This document shows, piece by piece, positions 35,788 through 44,820 of a DNA stretch of 64,000 nt (its first letter is position 1; every line of letters begins with the position of its first letter). The DNA is from Acinetobacter pollinis (GTDB lineage Bacteria; Pseudomonadota; Gammaproteobacteria; Pseudomonadales; Moraxellaceae), in NCBI RefSeq assembly GCF_015627175.1, contig NZ_VTDQ01000011.1:16574-80573 (forward strand). The letters run 5' to 3'. The notes below the pieces were generated by a model. That model was not told the origin of the DNA. It saw only the letters and a list, made by a program, of their open reading frames with translations, and made no database searches. The position numbers were made by a program, and so were the translations under genes.

Positions 35788-35801
35788 AAAGACCGGTCTG
35801 T
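35788..35801. promoter_or_regulatory. TetR-site candidate 3 (upstream of the 127-aa gene)
   Basis: AAAGA-CCGG-TCTGT: contains the perfect 10-bp palindrome AGACCGGTCT. The right half-site is identical to the other two sites; the left has one mismatch from ACAGA. It is GC-rich relative to its surroundings. Confidence 0.6.
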
Positions 35802-35964
35802 CTAATTTAGTTAAATAGTTCTCTATTTAATGTAAATAACTTAAATGGTACTTAAATTAAAGATTATTTTTTAAATTAAAATATACATATAAAAATGACA
35901 GTATTGGTTTAATTATTAATTTTAACTCAGTACCACAAATTATCTTATATTATTAATTTATATA

Positions 35965-36207
35965 CTATTTATGTGATTTTGAAACAATTAATTTAGTCTT
36001 CCATGAGTACTTTTTCCACACCCATAAATTGCCTAAATTTTCATCAATATAGATTTCATTGTCTACATGTGCATGTCGAACAATGTCGAGTGTTGGACGT
36101 TTATCTGAAAAAGCAAATAGGAAATTCCCATTAATTCCCTGAAGATAAACTTTTTTATTTGTAATTAATGTTGGGGAGTTGGTAAGCAATATTGTACTAG
36201 TATTCAT
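35965..36207 (-). CDS. Hypothetical protein, 80 aa
   Basis: An 80-residue basic protein of probable beta structure (ITNKKVYLQGINGNFLFAFSDKR), no recognised family. TAGGAG lies 4-9 nt upstream of the ATG, which supports translation. It is flanked by AT-rich non-coding sequence of about 220 bp on either side with no further gene seen. Confidence 0.5.
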   Translation of the reverse strand: MNTSTILLTNSPTLITNKKVYLQGINGNFLFAFSDKRPTLDIVRHAHVDNEIYIDENLGNLWVWKKYSWKTKLIVSKSHK

Positions 36208-36442
36208 AGGAGATAAATATCTAATTTTAAATATGAGAGTATATATATGTAAGTTTAGTATTTAAACAGAATATAAGTAACATATTCGCTGTGATTTAAT
36301 AAAAATAATCACGGTTATATATATTTTTGTAAAACAAGGCACATAAATAATATATTTTTAGTTGAATATTTTTATCGTATAAATTTATTATTTTTCATAT
36401 CTCAATCAATTATTTGAAATTGAAAAATAGAAAGGTAAAGAA

Positions 36443-37054
36443 ATGAATTGGTTAGAGTTATTGAGCTATATTATTACGGTTGTAGTAATGATTGCTGTTC
36501 CTGGCCCTGTTATGCTACTTGTTGCTAGTGCAGGATTAAAAGGTGGATATTTACAAGCTTTAAAAACAATTTTCGGTACCAATACTGCTTCATTAGTTTT
36601 AATTGTCGCTTCTATTTGTATTTTAAAGGGCATATTTACTTTAAATATGCAGTTTTTTATTTTATTTAAATTGTTGGGCTGTTTATATATCGCATATTTG
36701 GGTTATGAGACACTCAAGGATGCAAAAGAGAGTGGCAATAAAGAAAAAATAGATCAAATTTCTCCTCAAGCAGGTGGTTTTAAGAAGGGTTTTTTGGTAG
36801 GTATTTCTAATCCTAAAGATATTATTTTTTTCTCGGCTTTTTTTCCTCAGTTTGTCAATGTTACATCCGATGTAAATATGAGTTTGATGGTTCTGATTGT
36901 TCTCTGGATTATTTTAGATTTTCTTACGCTATCTATTGTTTATATGGGATTTAATCGATTATCTAAAAGTCGACATTACTCTAAAACTTTATATCTCTGC
37001 GGGATAATTTTAATATTTATTGCCATTTATGGAGCGATCACCAGCTTAACATAA
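36443..37054 (+). CDS. LysE/RhtB-family exporter
   Basis: A 203-residue inner-membrane protein with about six membrane helices. The N-terminal MIAVPGPVMLLVASAGLKGG (17-36) and NPKDIIFFSAFFPQF (about 124-138) are LysE/RhtB family signatures. Members export amino acids or homoserine lactones. It lies close to the TetR/N-oxygenase-like locus and could export its product, but no shared operator was found upstream. AGAAAGGTAAAG precedes the ATG. Confidence 0.85.
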   Translation: MNWLELLSYIITVVVMIAVPGPVMLLVASAGLKGGYLQALKTIFGTNTASLVLIVASICILKGIFTLNMQFFILFKLLGCLYIAYLGYETLKDAKESGNKEKIDQISPQAGGFKKGFLVGISNPKDIIFFSAFFPQFVNVTSDVNMSLMVLIVLWIILDFLTLSIVYMGFNRLSKSRHYSKTLYLCGIILIFIAIYGAITSLT

Positions 37055-37137
37055 GGAAAAATGAAAGAGGTTTTTTGCCAACGCACATGCATGGAATACA
37101 GTTTATGATTAAAACATGCATTCATAAATCTGGAAAA

Positions 37138-37482
37138 ATGATGATATGTCCAAAGTGTGGTTCATCTGAACTAGAAATTAGAGATCATGAACAGCGGTTA
37201 AAAAGTTTAGGTGGCATTGTTCTTGGTTCTGCAGGTGTTGCCGCAGGCACAGTTGGTGGTGCAGCAGCAGGTGCATCTACAGGTGCCGCTATTGGGACAT
37301 TGGCCGGACCTTTAGGTGTTATTACAGGTGCAACAATTGGTACCTTTGTCGGTGCAATTAGTGCAGGTGTAACAGGTGGTTTTTTAGGTAGAAAGTTTGG
37401 GAATAAAGCTGGTACAGTTGTCGATAAGAATGTTTTTTTTGATTATTTGTGTAAGCAATGCGGTTGTCGTTTTAATGCATAA
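37138..37482 (+). CDS. Split zinc-ribbon protein with glycine-zipper core
   Basis: A 114-residue protein. An N-terminal CPKCG knuckle (about 4-8) is paired with a C-terminal CKQCGC knuckle (near 107-112). Between them lie about 70 residues of Gly/Ala/Thr-rich sequence with G-x3-G repeats (AGVAAGTVGGAAAGASTGAAIG), a glycine-zipper able to insert in a membrane as a hairpin. The two knuckles could form one zinc ribbon at one face. The start at 37138 or 37141 is chosen for the preceding GGA; the upstream frame begins at a TTG. The function is unknown. Confidence 0.7.
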   Translation: MMICPKCGSSELEIRDHEQRLKSLGGIVLGSAGVAAGTVGGAAAGASTGAAIGTLAGPLGVITGATIGTFVGAISAGVTGGFLGRKFGNKAGTVVDKNVFFDYLCKQCGCRFNA

Positions 37483-37517
37483 AAAAACCAGCCTTATTTT
37501 AGTAAATAAGGCTGGTT
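37481..37517 (-). terminator. gabD terminator
   Basis: A 14-bp perfect stem (37486-37499 with 37504-37517) around TAGT. On the minus strand seven T's follow in total. It is also placed to stop plus-strand readthrough. Confidence 0.88.
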
Positions 37518-37524
37518 AATGTGT

Positions 37525-38967
37525 TTATGAAATATCAAGGCATAAGTACTTTGTTTCAAGGTATTCGTCAATGCCGACCTGACCACCTTCACGACCAAGA
37601 CCAGATTGTTTAATTCCGCCAAATGGTGCGACTTCATTTGAAATTGCACCTGTATTAATACCTACCATACCATATTCTAAAGCTTCGCCAACACGCCATT
37701 GGCGACCAGTGTTTTGCGTAAATAAATAGGCAGCTAAGCCAAACTCTGTATCGTTTGCCATAGTAATCGCTTCGCTTTCTTCTTTAAAACGAAAAAGAGG
37801 TGCAACTGGTCCGAAAGTTTCTTCTTTGGCAACTTTCATGTCTTGTGTAACATCTGTAAGGACTGTTGGTTCAAAAAAGCAAGCGCCTTGATCTGTAGAT
37901 TTTCCACCCGTTGCAATATGGGCACCTTTAGATGTTGCATCTTCAATGTGTGATAAAACTTTATCTACAGCAGCTTGTTCGATGAGTGGCCCTTGAGTTA
38001 CACCTTCATCGCGACCATCACCGACTTTAAGTTTTTTAACAGCTTCAACGAGTTTCTCGCTTAGTGCGTTATAAATACCGTCTTGTACATAAATACGATT
38101 TGCACAAACGCACGTCTGTCCACTATTACGGAATTTACTTGCCATAATACCTTGGACTGCTTGCTCTAGGTTGGCATCGTCAAACACAATAAGAGGTGCA
38201 TTTCCACCGAGTTCTAAAGAAAGTTTTTTAATAGTGGGCGCACATTGCTTCATGAGAATACGCCCGACTTCTGTAGATCCTGTAAAACTCAATTTGCGAA
38301 TAACATCACTTTCACAAAGAACTTGTCCAACATCTTCAGTTTCACCACTTACATGAATTAAGAGGTCTTGAGGTAAACCTGCTTGTAGTGCTAACACTTC
38401 AAGTGCATAAGCAGTTAATGGGGTTAGCTCAGCAGGCTTAACAATCATGGCACAGCCTGCGGCGAGAGCAGGTCCTGCTTTACGTGTAATCATTGCTGCA
38501 GGAAAGTTCCAAGGGGTAATTGCCGCCGTAACACCAATAGGTTGTTTAATGACAAGAAGACGTTGATGACTTTGGGTTTGTGGAATAATTTCACCTTCAG
38601 TTCGTCTTGCTTGCTCCGCAAACCAACGAATGAATGAAGCTGCATAGCCAATTTCACCTTCAGCCTCTGCAAGCGATTTACCTTGTTCTGCTGTAAGAAT
38701 TTGTGCAAGATCTTTTTTATGTTCAATCATTGATTGATACCAAGCCAATAAGATATCTGCACGTGCCAAAGCAGTTTGATTTTTCCAAGATACTTGTGCT
38801 TTTTCAGCTCGCTGAATGATTTTTTCTACAGCAACTTTGTCATGCTTTTTAACCCATGCCAAAGTTTCATTGGTTGCTGCATCTGTGACTTCAAGATAAT
38901 CCGAAGTTTGCTTATCAAAAGAAATATCGGGATGTTTGAGTAGGTATTGTAGTTTTGTTGCAATCAT
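37525..38967 (-). CDS. gabD: Succinate-semialdehyde dehydrogenase
   Basis: Oxidises succinate semialdehyde to succinate with NAD(P), the last step of GABA degradation. The 480-residue aldehyde dehydrogenase has ITPWNFPAAMITRK (about 140-153), the general-base Glu in LELGGNAP (about 252-259) and the nucleophilic Cys in NSGQTCVCANR (about 281-291). It lies 30 bp downstream of gabT on the same strand, forming a gabTD operon. Confidence 0.94.
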   Translation of the reverse strand: MIATKLQYLLKHPDISFDKQTSDYLEVTDAATNETLAWVKKHDKVAVEKIIQRAEKAQVSWKNQTALARADILLAWYQSMIEHKKDLAQILTAEQGKSLAEAEGEIGYAASFIRWFAEQARRTEGEIIPQTQSHQRLLVIKQPIGVTAAITPWNFPAAMITRKAGPALAAGCAMIVKPAELTPLTAYALEVLALQAGLPQDLLIHVSGETEDVGQVLCESDVIRKLSFTGSTEVGRILMKQCAPTIKKLSLELGGNAPLIVFDDANLEQAVQGIMASKFRNSGQTCVCANRIYVQDGIYNALSEKLVEAVKKLKVGDGRDEGVTQGPLIEQAAVDKVLSHIEDATSKGAHIATGGKSTDQGACFFEPTVLTDVTQDMKVAKEETFGPVAPLFRFKEESEAITMANDTEFGLAAYLFTQNTGRQWRVGEALEYGMVGINTGAISNEVAPFGGIKQSGLGREGGQVGIDEYLETKYLCLDIS

Positions 38968-38997
38968 TAAATTTCTCCGTGCTTTACGCTTTTGTAT

Positions 38998-40248
38998 TTA
39001 TAAAGATGCAAAACTTTGTTCTAGGATTTGTAACCCTGCATTAAATTGTTCTGTTGGAATAGTCAGTGGATAAAGAAAGCGAATTACATTGCCATATTTA
39101 CCACAAGTTAATAACAGCAAACCATTTTCCATTGCATGATTTTGTATTGCTTTCGCAATATCGGCTGTTGTCACTTCAACCGCAATCATCGAACCAAGTG
39201 CACGAACATCTTGAATAACAGAAGGATAACTTTCTTTTAACTGCTCAAGTAAAGAAACAAGTGATTTACCTAAAGTATGCGCACGCTCACATAAGTTTTC
39301 TTCTTGAATAATATCTAAAACAGCATGAGCGGCAGCGACAGCAACTGGACTACCTGCATATGTGCCACCAAGGCCTCCAGCTTGGGGTGCATCCATGACT
39401 TCTGCATGACCGACTACACCTGAAATTGGAAATCCGCCACCTAAACTTTTTGCCATAGTGATGAGATCAGCTTTTACTTGATGATATTGCATTGCAAAGA
39501 TTTGACCTGTGCGAGCAAAGCCAGATTGAACCTCATCTGCAATGAGTAAAATACCCTGTTCATCACAAATTTTTCTGAGCTGAACCAGAAATTCAGGTGG
39601 AGCAATATGAAAACCACCTTCACCCTGAACAGGTTCGAGAACAATTGCAGCGACATCATGTGCAGAGATGTCTTCACTAAAAATATTATGAATACTTTCA
39701 ATGGCATCATCGACAGTGACACCATTGCATGCCACCGGATAGCGAGCATGAAATACACCAGCAGGCATTACACCAAAATCACGTTTATAAGGTGCTGTTT
39801 TTCCTGTCATTGCCATGGTCATAAAAGAACGGCCATGAAATGCATTGCCAAATGTAATAATGCCATGACGACCAGTATACGATCTTGCAATTTTTACCGC
39901 ATTTTCTACAGCTTCTGCACCTGTTGTAAAAAATACTGTTTTTGCTTCACCTTCAATTGGCGCAATGTCATTAATACGTTCTGCGAGAGAAATATAACTT
40001 TCATAAGGTGTGACTTGATATGCAGTATGCGTAAAATGTTCAAGTTGTTGCGTGACGGCCTTAATAATTTTGGGGTGACGATGTCCTGTATTGAGTACAG
40101 CAATTCCACCTGCAAAATCTGTAAATACACGTCCTTCGGTATCCCAAATCGTAGCGTTTTCAGCTTTCTCTGCGTACCAGTTACACATAACACCTACACC
40201 ACGAGGGGTAGCTTTTTGCTTACGAGTATTTAAAGTATTTTTTTCCAT
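38998..40248 (-). CDS. gabT: 4-aminobutyrate aminotransferase
   Basis: PLP enzyme transferring the amino group of GABA to 2-oxoglutarate to give succinate semialdehyde. The 416-residue class-III aminotransferase has TTGAEAVENAVKIAR (about 105-119), the PLP-contacting Asp in LLIADEVQSGFARTG (about 232-246) and the Schiff-base Lys in ITMAKSLGGGFP (about 264-275). It is divergent from a MocR/GabR-like activator. Confidence 0.94.
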   Translation of the reverse strand: MEKNTLNTRKQKATPRGVGVMCNWYAEKAENATIWDTEGRVFTDFAGGIAVLNTGHRHPKIIKAVTQQLEHFTHTAYQVTPYESYISLAERINDIAPIEGEAKTVFFTTGAEAVENAVKIARSYTGRHGIITFGNAFHGRSFMTMAMTGKTAPYKRDFGVMPAGVFHARYPVACNGVTVDDAIESIHNIFSEDISAHDVAAIVLEPVQGEGGFHIAPPEFLVQLRKICDEQGILLIADEVQSGFARTGQIFAMQYHQVKADLITMAKSLGGGFPISGVVGHAEVMDAPQAGGLGGTYAGSPVAVAAAHAVLDIIQEENLCERAHTLGKSLVSLLEQLKESYPSVIQDVRALGSMIAVEVTTADIAKAIQNHAMENGLLLLTCGKYGNVIRFLYPLTIPTEQFNAGLQILEQSFASL

Positions 40249-40290
40249 GGTGGCATCCTTGAGTTTATGGCTACATCGTGCATATACAAT

Positions 40291-40307
40291 GCTTTATAAT
40301 GTAAAGC
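40291..40307. promoter_or_regulatory. Dyad with TATAAT box in the gabT/gabR intergenic region
   Basis: GCTTTA-TAATG-TAAAGC is a 6-bp inverted repeat that overlaps a plus-strand TATAAT (40295-40300). It is a plausible GabR-like binding site controlling the divergent promoters. The -35 partner is weak. Confidence 0.35.
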
Positions 40308-40334
40308 TGAGTCAGAAATTTCTTATGCTCTAAT

Positions 40335-41894
40335 GTGTCTGTTTTTATAGATGTTGACGAGAGCCATTTTCTTAAATGTGGAGGGTACCAATTGCGGAGT
40401 CTACTTGGAGATTATGTCTTACAACATTTACAAAATGAGCAAACTGGTACGTTACATTATCGCTTATTTCGTTGTTTAAGACATGCTATTGTCAAAGGTG
40501 TTGTACAACCAAGTACACGATTGCCCGCATCACGCGATCTTGCTCAAGCAATACATGTGTCTAGAAATACGGTTTTAAGTGCTTACGACCAATTACAGGC
40601 TGAAGGCTATGTAGAAGCAAAGACAGGGCATGGGACTTGGGTATCTTCTCGTATTCCAGATGATTTTTTATCTTCACTTCCTTCGCACATAGACAATAAA
40701 CGAGAAAAAATGGATGAAGAAGAGAAGTATGAGATTTCTAAAAGGGGACAATGTTTAATTGAGAGGGCGTCAGCTTCACCACATCAATGGGGTGCTTTTG
40801 TACCAGGTGTACCAGATGTCATGGCTTTTCCTCATCATATTTTTCAACGTATTCAAACCAAGCAAAGCAAATTGCCTCAAATTGAACAATTAATTTATAG
40901 CAATACAGGTGGATGTTTTCGATTACGTACTGCTTTGGCTCAGTATCTAAAAGTATCTCGTTCAGTCTCTTGCGATGCCGATCAGATTATTATTACAGAA
41001 GGCATTCATCAAGGAATTGATTTAATTACGCGAGTATTAAGTGATGTGGGCGATTTAGCTTGGGTTGAAGAGCCTGGTTATTGGGGTGTTAAAAACAATT
41101 TAAGTATGAATGGGCTCGATGTAGAACCCATCTCTATTGAATCAGAAGGATTGTATATTCCCAATTCACCTCAAAGATTACCAAGCCTTATTTTTGTCAC
41201 ACCTTCACATCAGTATCCTTTAGGGCCACATTTAAGTATTCAGCGACGTAAACATTTGATTAAGTTTGCACGAGAAAATAAATGCTGGGTTGTTGAAGAT
41301 GATTATGACAGCGAGTTTCGTTTTTCGGGAAAACCATACCCATCTTTACAAGGACTTGAAAGAAATAGCCCTGTTATTTATATGGGAACCTTTAGTAAAA
41401 CGATTTATCCAGCACTGCGTATTGGTTATGTGGTTGCGCCAAAAAGTTTAGCACCTATTTTACGTCAAGCCTCTACAGAGCTGTATCGCGGTGGACATAC
41501 TTTACTTCAAAATACCTTAGCTGAATTTATTGAAGAAGGCCACTATGAAGCACATATTCGCCGTATGCGACTACTATATGGTAAGCGTCGATCTTATCTA
41601 ATAGATCTTATTTTTAAATACTTAGGCGAACGTTTTTTACACCCTTATGATAATGCTTCAGGTCTGCATTTAGTACTTAAACTTCCTCAAAGTGTTGATG
41701 ATACTGCATTAAGTGAATATGCCATTCAACGTGGTGTAAAAGTCAGACCTTTATCTCAGTATTATTTAAATAGACATAGCGCATGCGAAAAAGGATTATT
41801 ACTCGGTTTTGCCTGTGTTGATGAAAAAAATATGTTTGATGCTTTTACTTTACTGATAGAGTGTTTAAAAAAGTTTAATATTCCTCTCAAATAA
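40335..41894 (+). CDS. gabR: MocR-family regulator, GabR-like
   Basis: A 519-residue fusion of a GntR-type winged HTH (SRDLAQAIHVSRNTVLSAYDQLQAEGYV, about 60-87) and an inactive-type fold-I aminotransferase domain. The PLP Lys lies in GTFSKTIYPALRIGY (about 353-367). GabR proteins activate gabTD in response to GABA plus PLP. Divergent position from gabT supports that role. The start is GTG without a strong ribosome site, so the N-terminus is less certain. Confidence 0.85.
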   Translation: MSVFIDVDESHFLKCGGYQLRSLLGDYVLQHLQNEQTGTLHYRLFRCLRHAIVKGVVQPSTRLPASRDLAQAIHVSRNTVLSAYDQLQAEGYVEAKTGHGTWVSSRIPDDFLSSLPSHIDNKREKMDEEEKYEISKRGQCLIERASASPHQWGAFVPGVPDVMAFPHHIFQRIQTKQSKLPQIEQLIYSNTGGCFRLRTALAQYLKVSRSVSCDADQIIITEGIHQGIDLITRVLSDVGDLAWVEEPGYWGVKNNLSMNGLDVEPISIESEGLYIPNSPQRLPSLIFVTPSHQYPLGPHLSIQRRKHLIKFARENKCWVVEDDYDSEFRFSGKPYPSLQGLERNSPVIYMGTFSKTIYPALRIGYVVAPKSLAPILRQASTELYRGGHTLLQNTLAEFIEEGHYEAHIRRMRLLYGKRRSYLIDLIFKYLGERFLHPYDNASGLHLVLKLPQSVDDTALSEYAIQRGVKVRPLSQYYLNRHSACEKGLLLGFACVDEKNMFDAFTLLIECLKKFNIPLK

Positions 41895-41903
41895 TAAAGC
41901 GTG

Positions 41904-42902
41904 CTAAGTCATGATTGTTCTTGCTTTTTCACGCATTTGAGATGCGATTTGATGTACATTTAAATCTTCATTATTGGACAGGACAATTAACGTAAAACTA
42001 TTTTTTATATCTCTTAAGAAATAAGAAACAAAGCCGAGCCATTCTCCTGAATGTTCTAAGATATTTTCATATTCATTTTCTACATGTAAAAGACCGTAGG
42101 CATACGATTCATGATTGATAACAGGTAAGTGGTTAATGTGATATTTAGGTAAAACAGTCATCATCTTATTTATTAGTGCTTTTCCACCAATTTGACATGT
42201 TTTAAAGTTATGTCCCCACTTTAAAAGATCGTTAACTGTTGAATGAACAGCACCATCTCCAGTTTGTGTCCATAAAGATTCAGAAATTTCATATTGATGA
42301 TTCTCTGATATTTTATAGCCTGTTGCCATTGGGAAATCTAATGGATATTTTTCAATGATGGTAGTATTGAACATACCTAACGGTTCGAAAATATTTTGCT
42401 TTGCAAATACTGAGAAAGGGGTTTGTGTGACTTGCTCAATAATTTGAGCCAGTAAAAAATACCCTGTATTTGAATATTCAAACTTTGTTCCTGCTTGAAA
42501 TTTTGTTTGAGTTTGACGAAAGATGTCATCAAGTGTGTCTTGTACGGTATACGGTTGATTGAGAGAAACGCCATGATCAATAGCAACGTCAATATAATCG
42601 TAGAGTCCACTCGTGTGATAAATTAAATGCTGTAATGTAATCTGATCTGCACAAATACTCATTTGAGGAAAGTATGTGGATAGTTTGTCATTTAAAGACA
42701 GTTTATTTGCTTGTTCTAAAAGTAATATAGAACAAGCTGTAAATTGTTTAGATAAAGAAGCTAGATTAAATATGGTATTTGAAGAAATTAAAATAGGTTG
42801 GTCAATAGATTCAACGCCTTCTTTGAGTTCTAAATAATCACCTTCGTCAAATGCGAGAACGGCAATAAAACCTGGTCGATGGGTAGGTAGGTCTTGGGTC
42901 AT
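41904..42902 (-). CDS. Serine beta-lactamase-like hydrolase
   Basis: A 332-residue class-C beta-lactamase/penicillin-binding-protein-fold protein. The SxxK motif is in NLASLSKQFTA (about 47-57) and the YxN motif in YSNTGYFLL (about 145-153). No clear signal peptide is seen, so it is more likely an intracellular esterase or peptidase than a beta-lactamase. It is convergent with gabR. The function is uncertain. Confidence 0.78.
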   Translation of the reverse strand: MTQDLPTHRPGFIAVLAFDEGDYLELKEGVESIDQPILISSNTIFNLASLSKQFTACSILLLEQANKLSLNDKLSTYFPQMSICADQITLQHLIYHTSGLYDYIDVAIDHGVSLNQPYTVQDTLDDIFRQTQTKFQAGTKFEYSNTGYFLLAQIIEQVTQTPFSVFAKQNIFEPLGMFNTTIIEKYPLDFPMATGYKISENHQYEISESLWTQTGDGAVHSTVNDLLKWGHNFKTCQIGGKALINKMMTVLPKYHINHLPVINHESYAYGLLHVENEYENILEHSGEWLGFVSYFLRDIKNSFTLIVLSNNEDLNVHQIASQMREKARTIMT

Positions 42903-43250
42903 ATGAGTTATAGATTTTTAAATATAAAGATATATTTTAAATATTTTTAATATGAAAATACTGTAAAAAATAGTATTTATTAGACATCTTAAGAGTTCTT
43001 AGTAATTTAAATATTTTCTTTTTAATCAAAAATTTAATACAGGTATAATTATTTTTTCTATGCTGTATAAAGATGAATTTTCTCAAATAATATATAGGTA
43101 ATACTACTAGGTTATCATTTTTCATAGATTAGTAGCTTTATATTACAATTTTTTTTGTTATATTAGGAAGCATAAAACATTCAATATGAATGTAGGTATA
43201 AAAAATAAACTTACACGCTTCCCTACAATGAATTATAAGAAGGTAAATCA
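42903..43250. other. Intergenic region, no gene seen
   Basis: About 350 bp of very AT-rich sequence between divergent genes; must hold both promoters. No long repeat or structured element was recognised. Confidence 0.45.
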
Positions 43251-43832
43251 ATGAATAAGAAATATTTCATAGGTATGGCTGTTTGCTTTTTTGCACTACT
43301 GAATACAGCATGTTCAACATCCATACAAAATCCTAAAAATGAAATATCTTCCAGTACAAAGTCGAAATATGCAGATGAACACCAAAAAACATTTGGTATT
43401 ACAGCTGAACAGTTTCGTGAAAAAATGAATGCACGTATGGATAAGACAAATACATTTGTACTTGTACCATTTCAGTCTTTCAATATTCAAAAAAATAAGT
43501 TTAAAGTGGATGACATCTCACAGCGTAATATTATATTGGAAGGGACGGTTGCACCGAATGGTGAACTCACTGCAATTATCTATAAAAGTCGTATGAATGA
43601 CGATGAAAGTCTCGTTAAAACGATGACATTGATAGATGCAACTGCCAAAGTGTTGCCTCCAACGATTGATGAAAAGAAAAAGGGGGATTTACTTGAAGAT
43701 GTGATAGAAGCTTCTGTCGCTAGTCCAAAAAGTTATGCGCAAAAAACGGTGGACAACGCAGTAACTTATGCTGTTAAAAGTTTACCCGATGGTCAGTTTG
43801 TAGTGACTTATACGCCTGCTGAAACTGGTTAA
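43251..43832 (+). CDS. Hypothetical lipoprotein, 193 aa
   Basis: A 193-residue exported protein with lipobox LNTAC (Cys about 21). The mature part has no family I recognise: a charged linker, then a probable beta-rich domain (NIILEGTVAPNGELTAIIYKS) and a C-terminal FVVTYTPAETG. AAGGTAAATCA precedes the ATG. Its stop overlaps the stop of the convergent argP gene by 4 bp. Confidence 0.75.
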   Translation: MNKKYFIGMAVCFFALLNTACSTSIQNPKNEISSSTKSKYADEHQKTFGITAEQFREKMNARMDKTNTFVLVPFQSFNIQKNKFKVDDISQRNIILEGTVAPNGELTAIIYKSRMNDDESLVKTMTLIDATAKVLPPTIDEKKKGDLLEDVIEASVASPKSYAQKTVDNAVTYAVKSLPDGQFVVTYTPAETG

Positions 43833-44707
43833 AGTAAAAACTCTTGTGACTTAATAATGAGATGGTGTGTAAGCTTTTCCAATTGTGGTGACTGTTGTTG
43901 CCAATGATGCCAATATAAACTGATATCTAAAGTTGTTTTTGGGGTAAGCACAACCAACTCAGTATTTCTTACTTGCAGTTCGGGTACCATGCCATAGCCT
44001 AGTCCAAGCTCAATGGCATCTACAAAAGATTCTGAAGATGGAATGAAATGATAAGGATAAGCAGTTTTAGGTAATCCAAAATGCTCGAGTAGTACATTTC
44101 CATGCATATTATCTTTACGATTAAAAATAACAGCAGGCGCATGCTTGAGCGCTTCTCTAGAAATCCCATATGGAAACCATCTGCGAATAAATGCATCGGA
44201 TGCAACTAGATGATAGCGAACTTTACCTAAAAAAGTGGCATAGCAACCGCTTCTTGCTTTTGATTCTGTAGAAATACAGGCATTCACTTGTCCTGTCTCT
44301 AGTAAATAATGAGTGTAGTCCTGATCTTCTAATTGTAAATTTAGTAAGATTTTTTCAGTAAGTGTGACTTGTTGTAAAGCAGGTAAAAACCAAGTCGCTA
44401 AAGTGTCTGCATTAATTGCAATTGCGAGTTTGAAAAACTCTGAGGATAGGTCTTTGCCTGAAAATTGATACAATAAATCTTGCTCTAATAGCTTAACTTT
44501 TCTTAAATAAGATAATAACTCATGTCCTGATTGGGTTGGTTTACATGGCCTTTCACGCAGTAATAATGTTTTTCCTACACACTGCTCAAGTGCTTTTACT
44601 CTTAATGTAATGGCAGATGGCGTTACATGTAATTGAGCACCGGCTAATTCAAAACTTCCTGTTTCAATCACTGCTAGAAATGCCTCACACTGTTTATTAT
44701 CAAGCAT
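43829..44707 (-). CDS. argP: LysR-family regulator ArgP/LysG
   Basis: A 292-residue LysR regulator. The N-terminal QCEAFLAVIETGSFELAGAQLHVTPSAITLRVKALEQ (6-42) is characteristic of ArgP/LysG, which activates the divergent basic-amino-acid exporter in response to arginine or lysine. It is divergent from a LysE/ArgO exporter, the same layout as in Corynebacterium lysGE; the 113-bp gap holds the promoters. Confidence 0.9.
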   Translation of the reverse strand: MLDNKQCEAFLAVIETGSFELAGAQLHVTPSAITLRVKALEQCVGKTLLLRERPCKPTQSGHELLSYLRKVKLLEQDLLYQFSGKDLSSEFFKLAIAINADTLATWFLPALQQVTLTEKILLNLQLEDQDYTHYLLETGQVNACISTESKARSGCYATFLGKVRYHLVASDAFIRRWFPYGISREALKHAPAVIFNRKDNMHGNVLLEHFGLPKTAYPYHFIPSSESFVDAIELGLGYGMVPELQVRNTELVVLTPKTTLDISLYWHHWQQQSPQLEKLTHHLIIKSQEFLL

Positions 44708-44820
44708 ATGCTACCTAAATTATTTTTAGTTTGACCTATATTTTCTTAATAATACTTAAAAAGCAATAAAAATATGAATAATGCATTTGAGTACAAAACT
44801 GAAAATATGAGGAGTCTAAA

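Noticed and set aside
41904..42902. Chromosomal ampC beta-lactamase
   Set aside because: SxxK and YxN motifs are present, but there is no signal peptide and overall character is closer to esterase-like family members.
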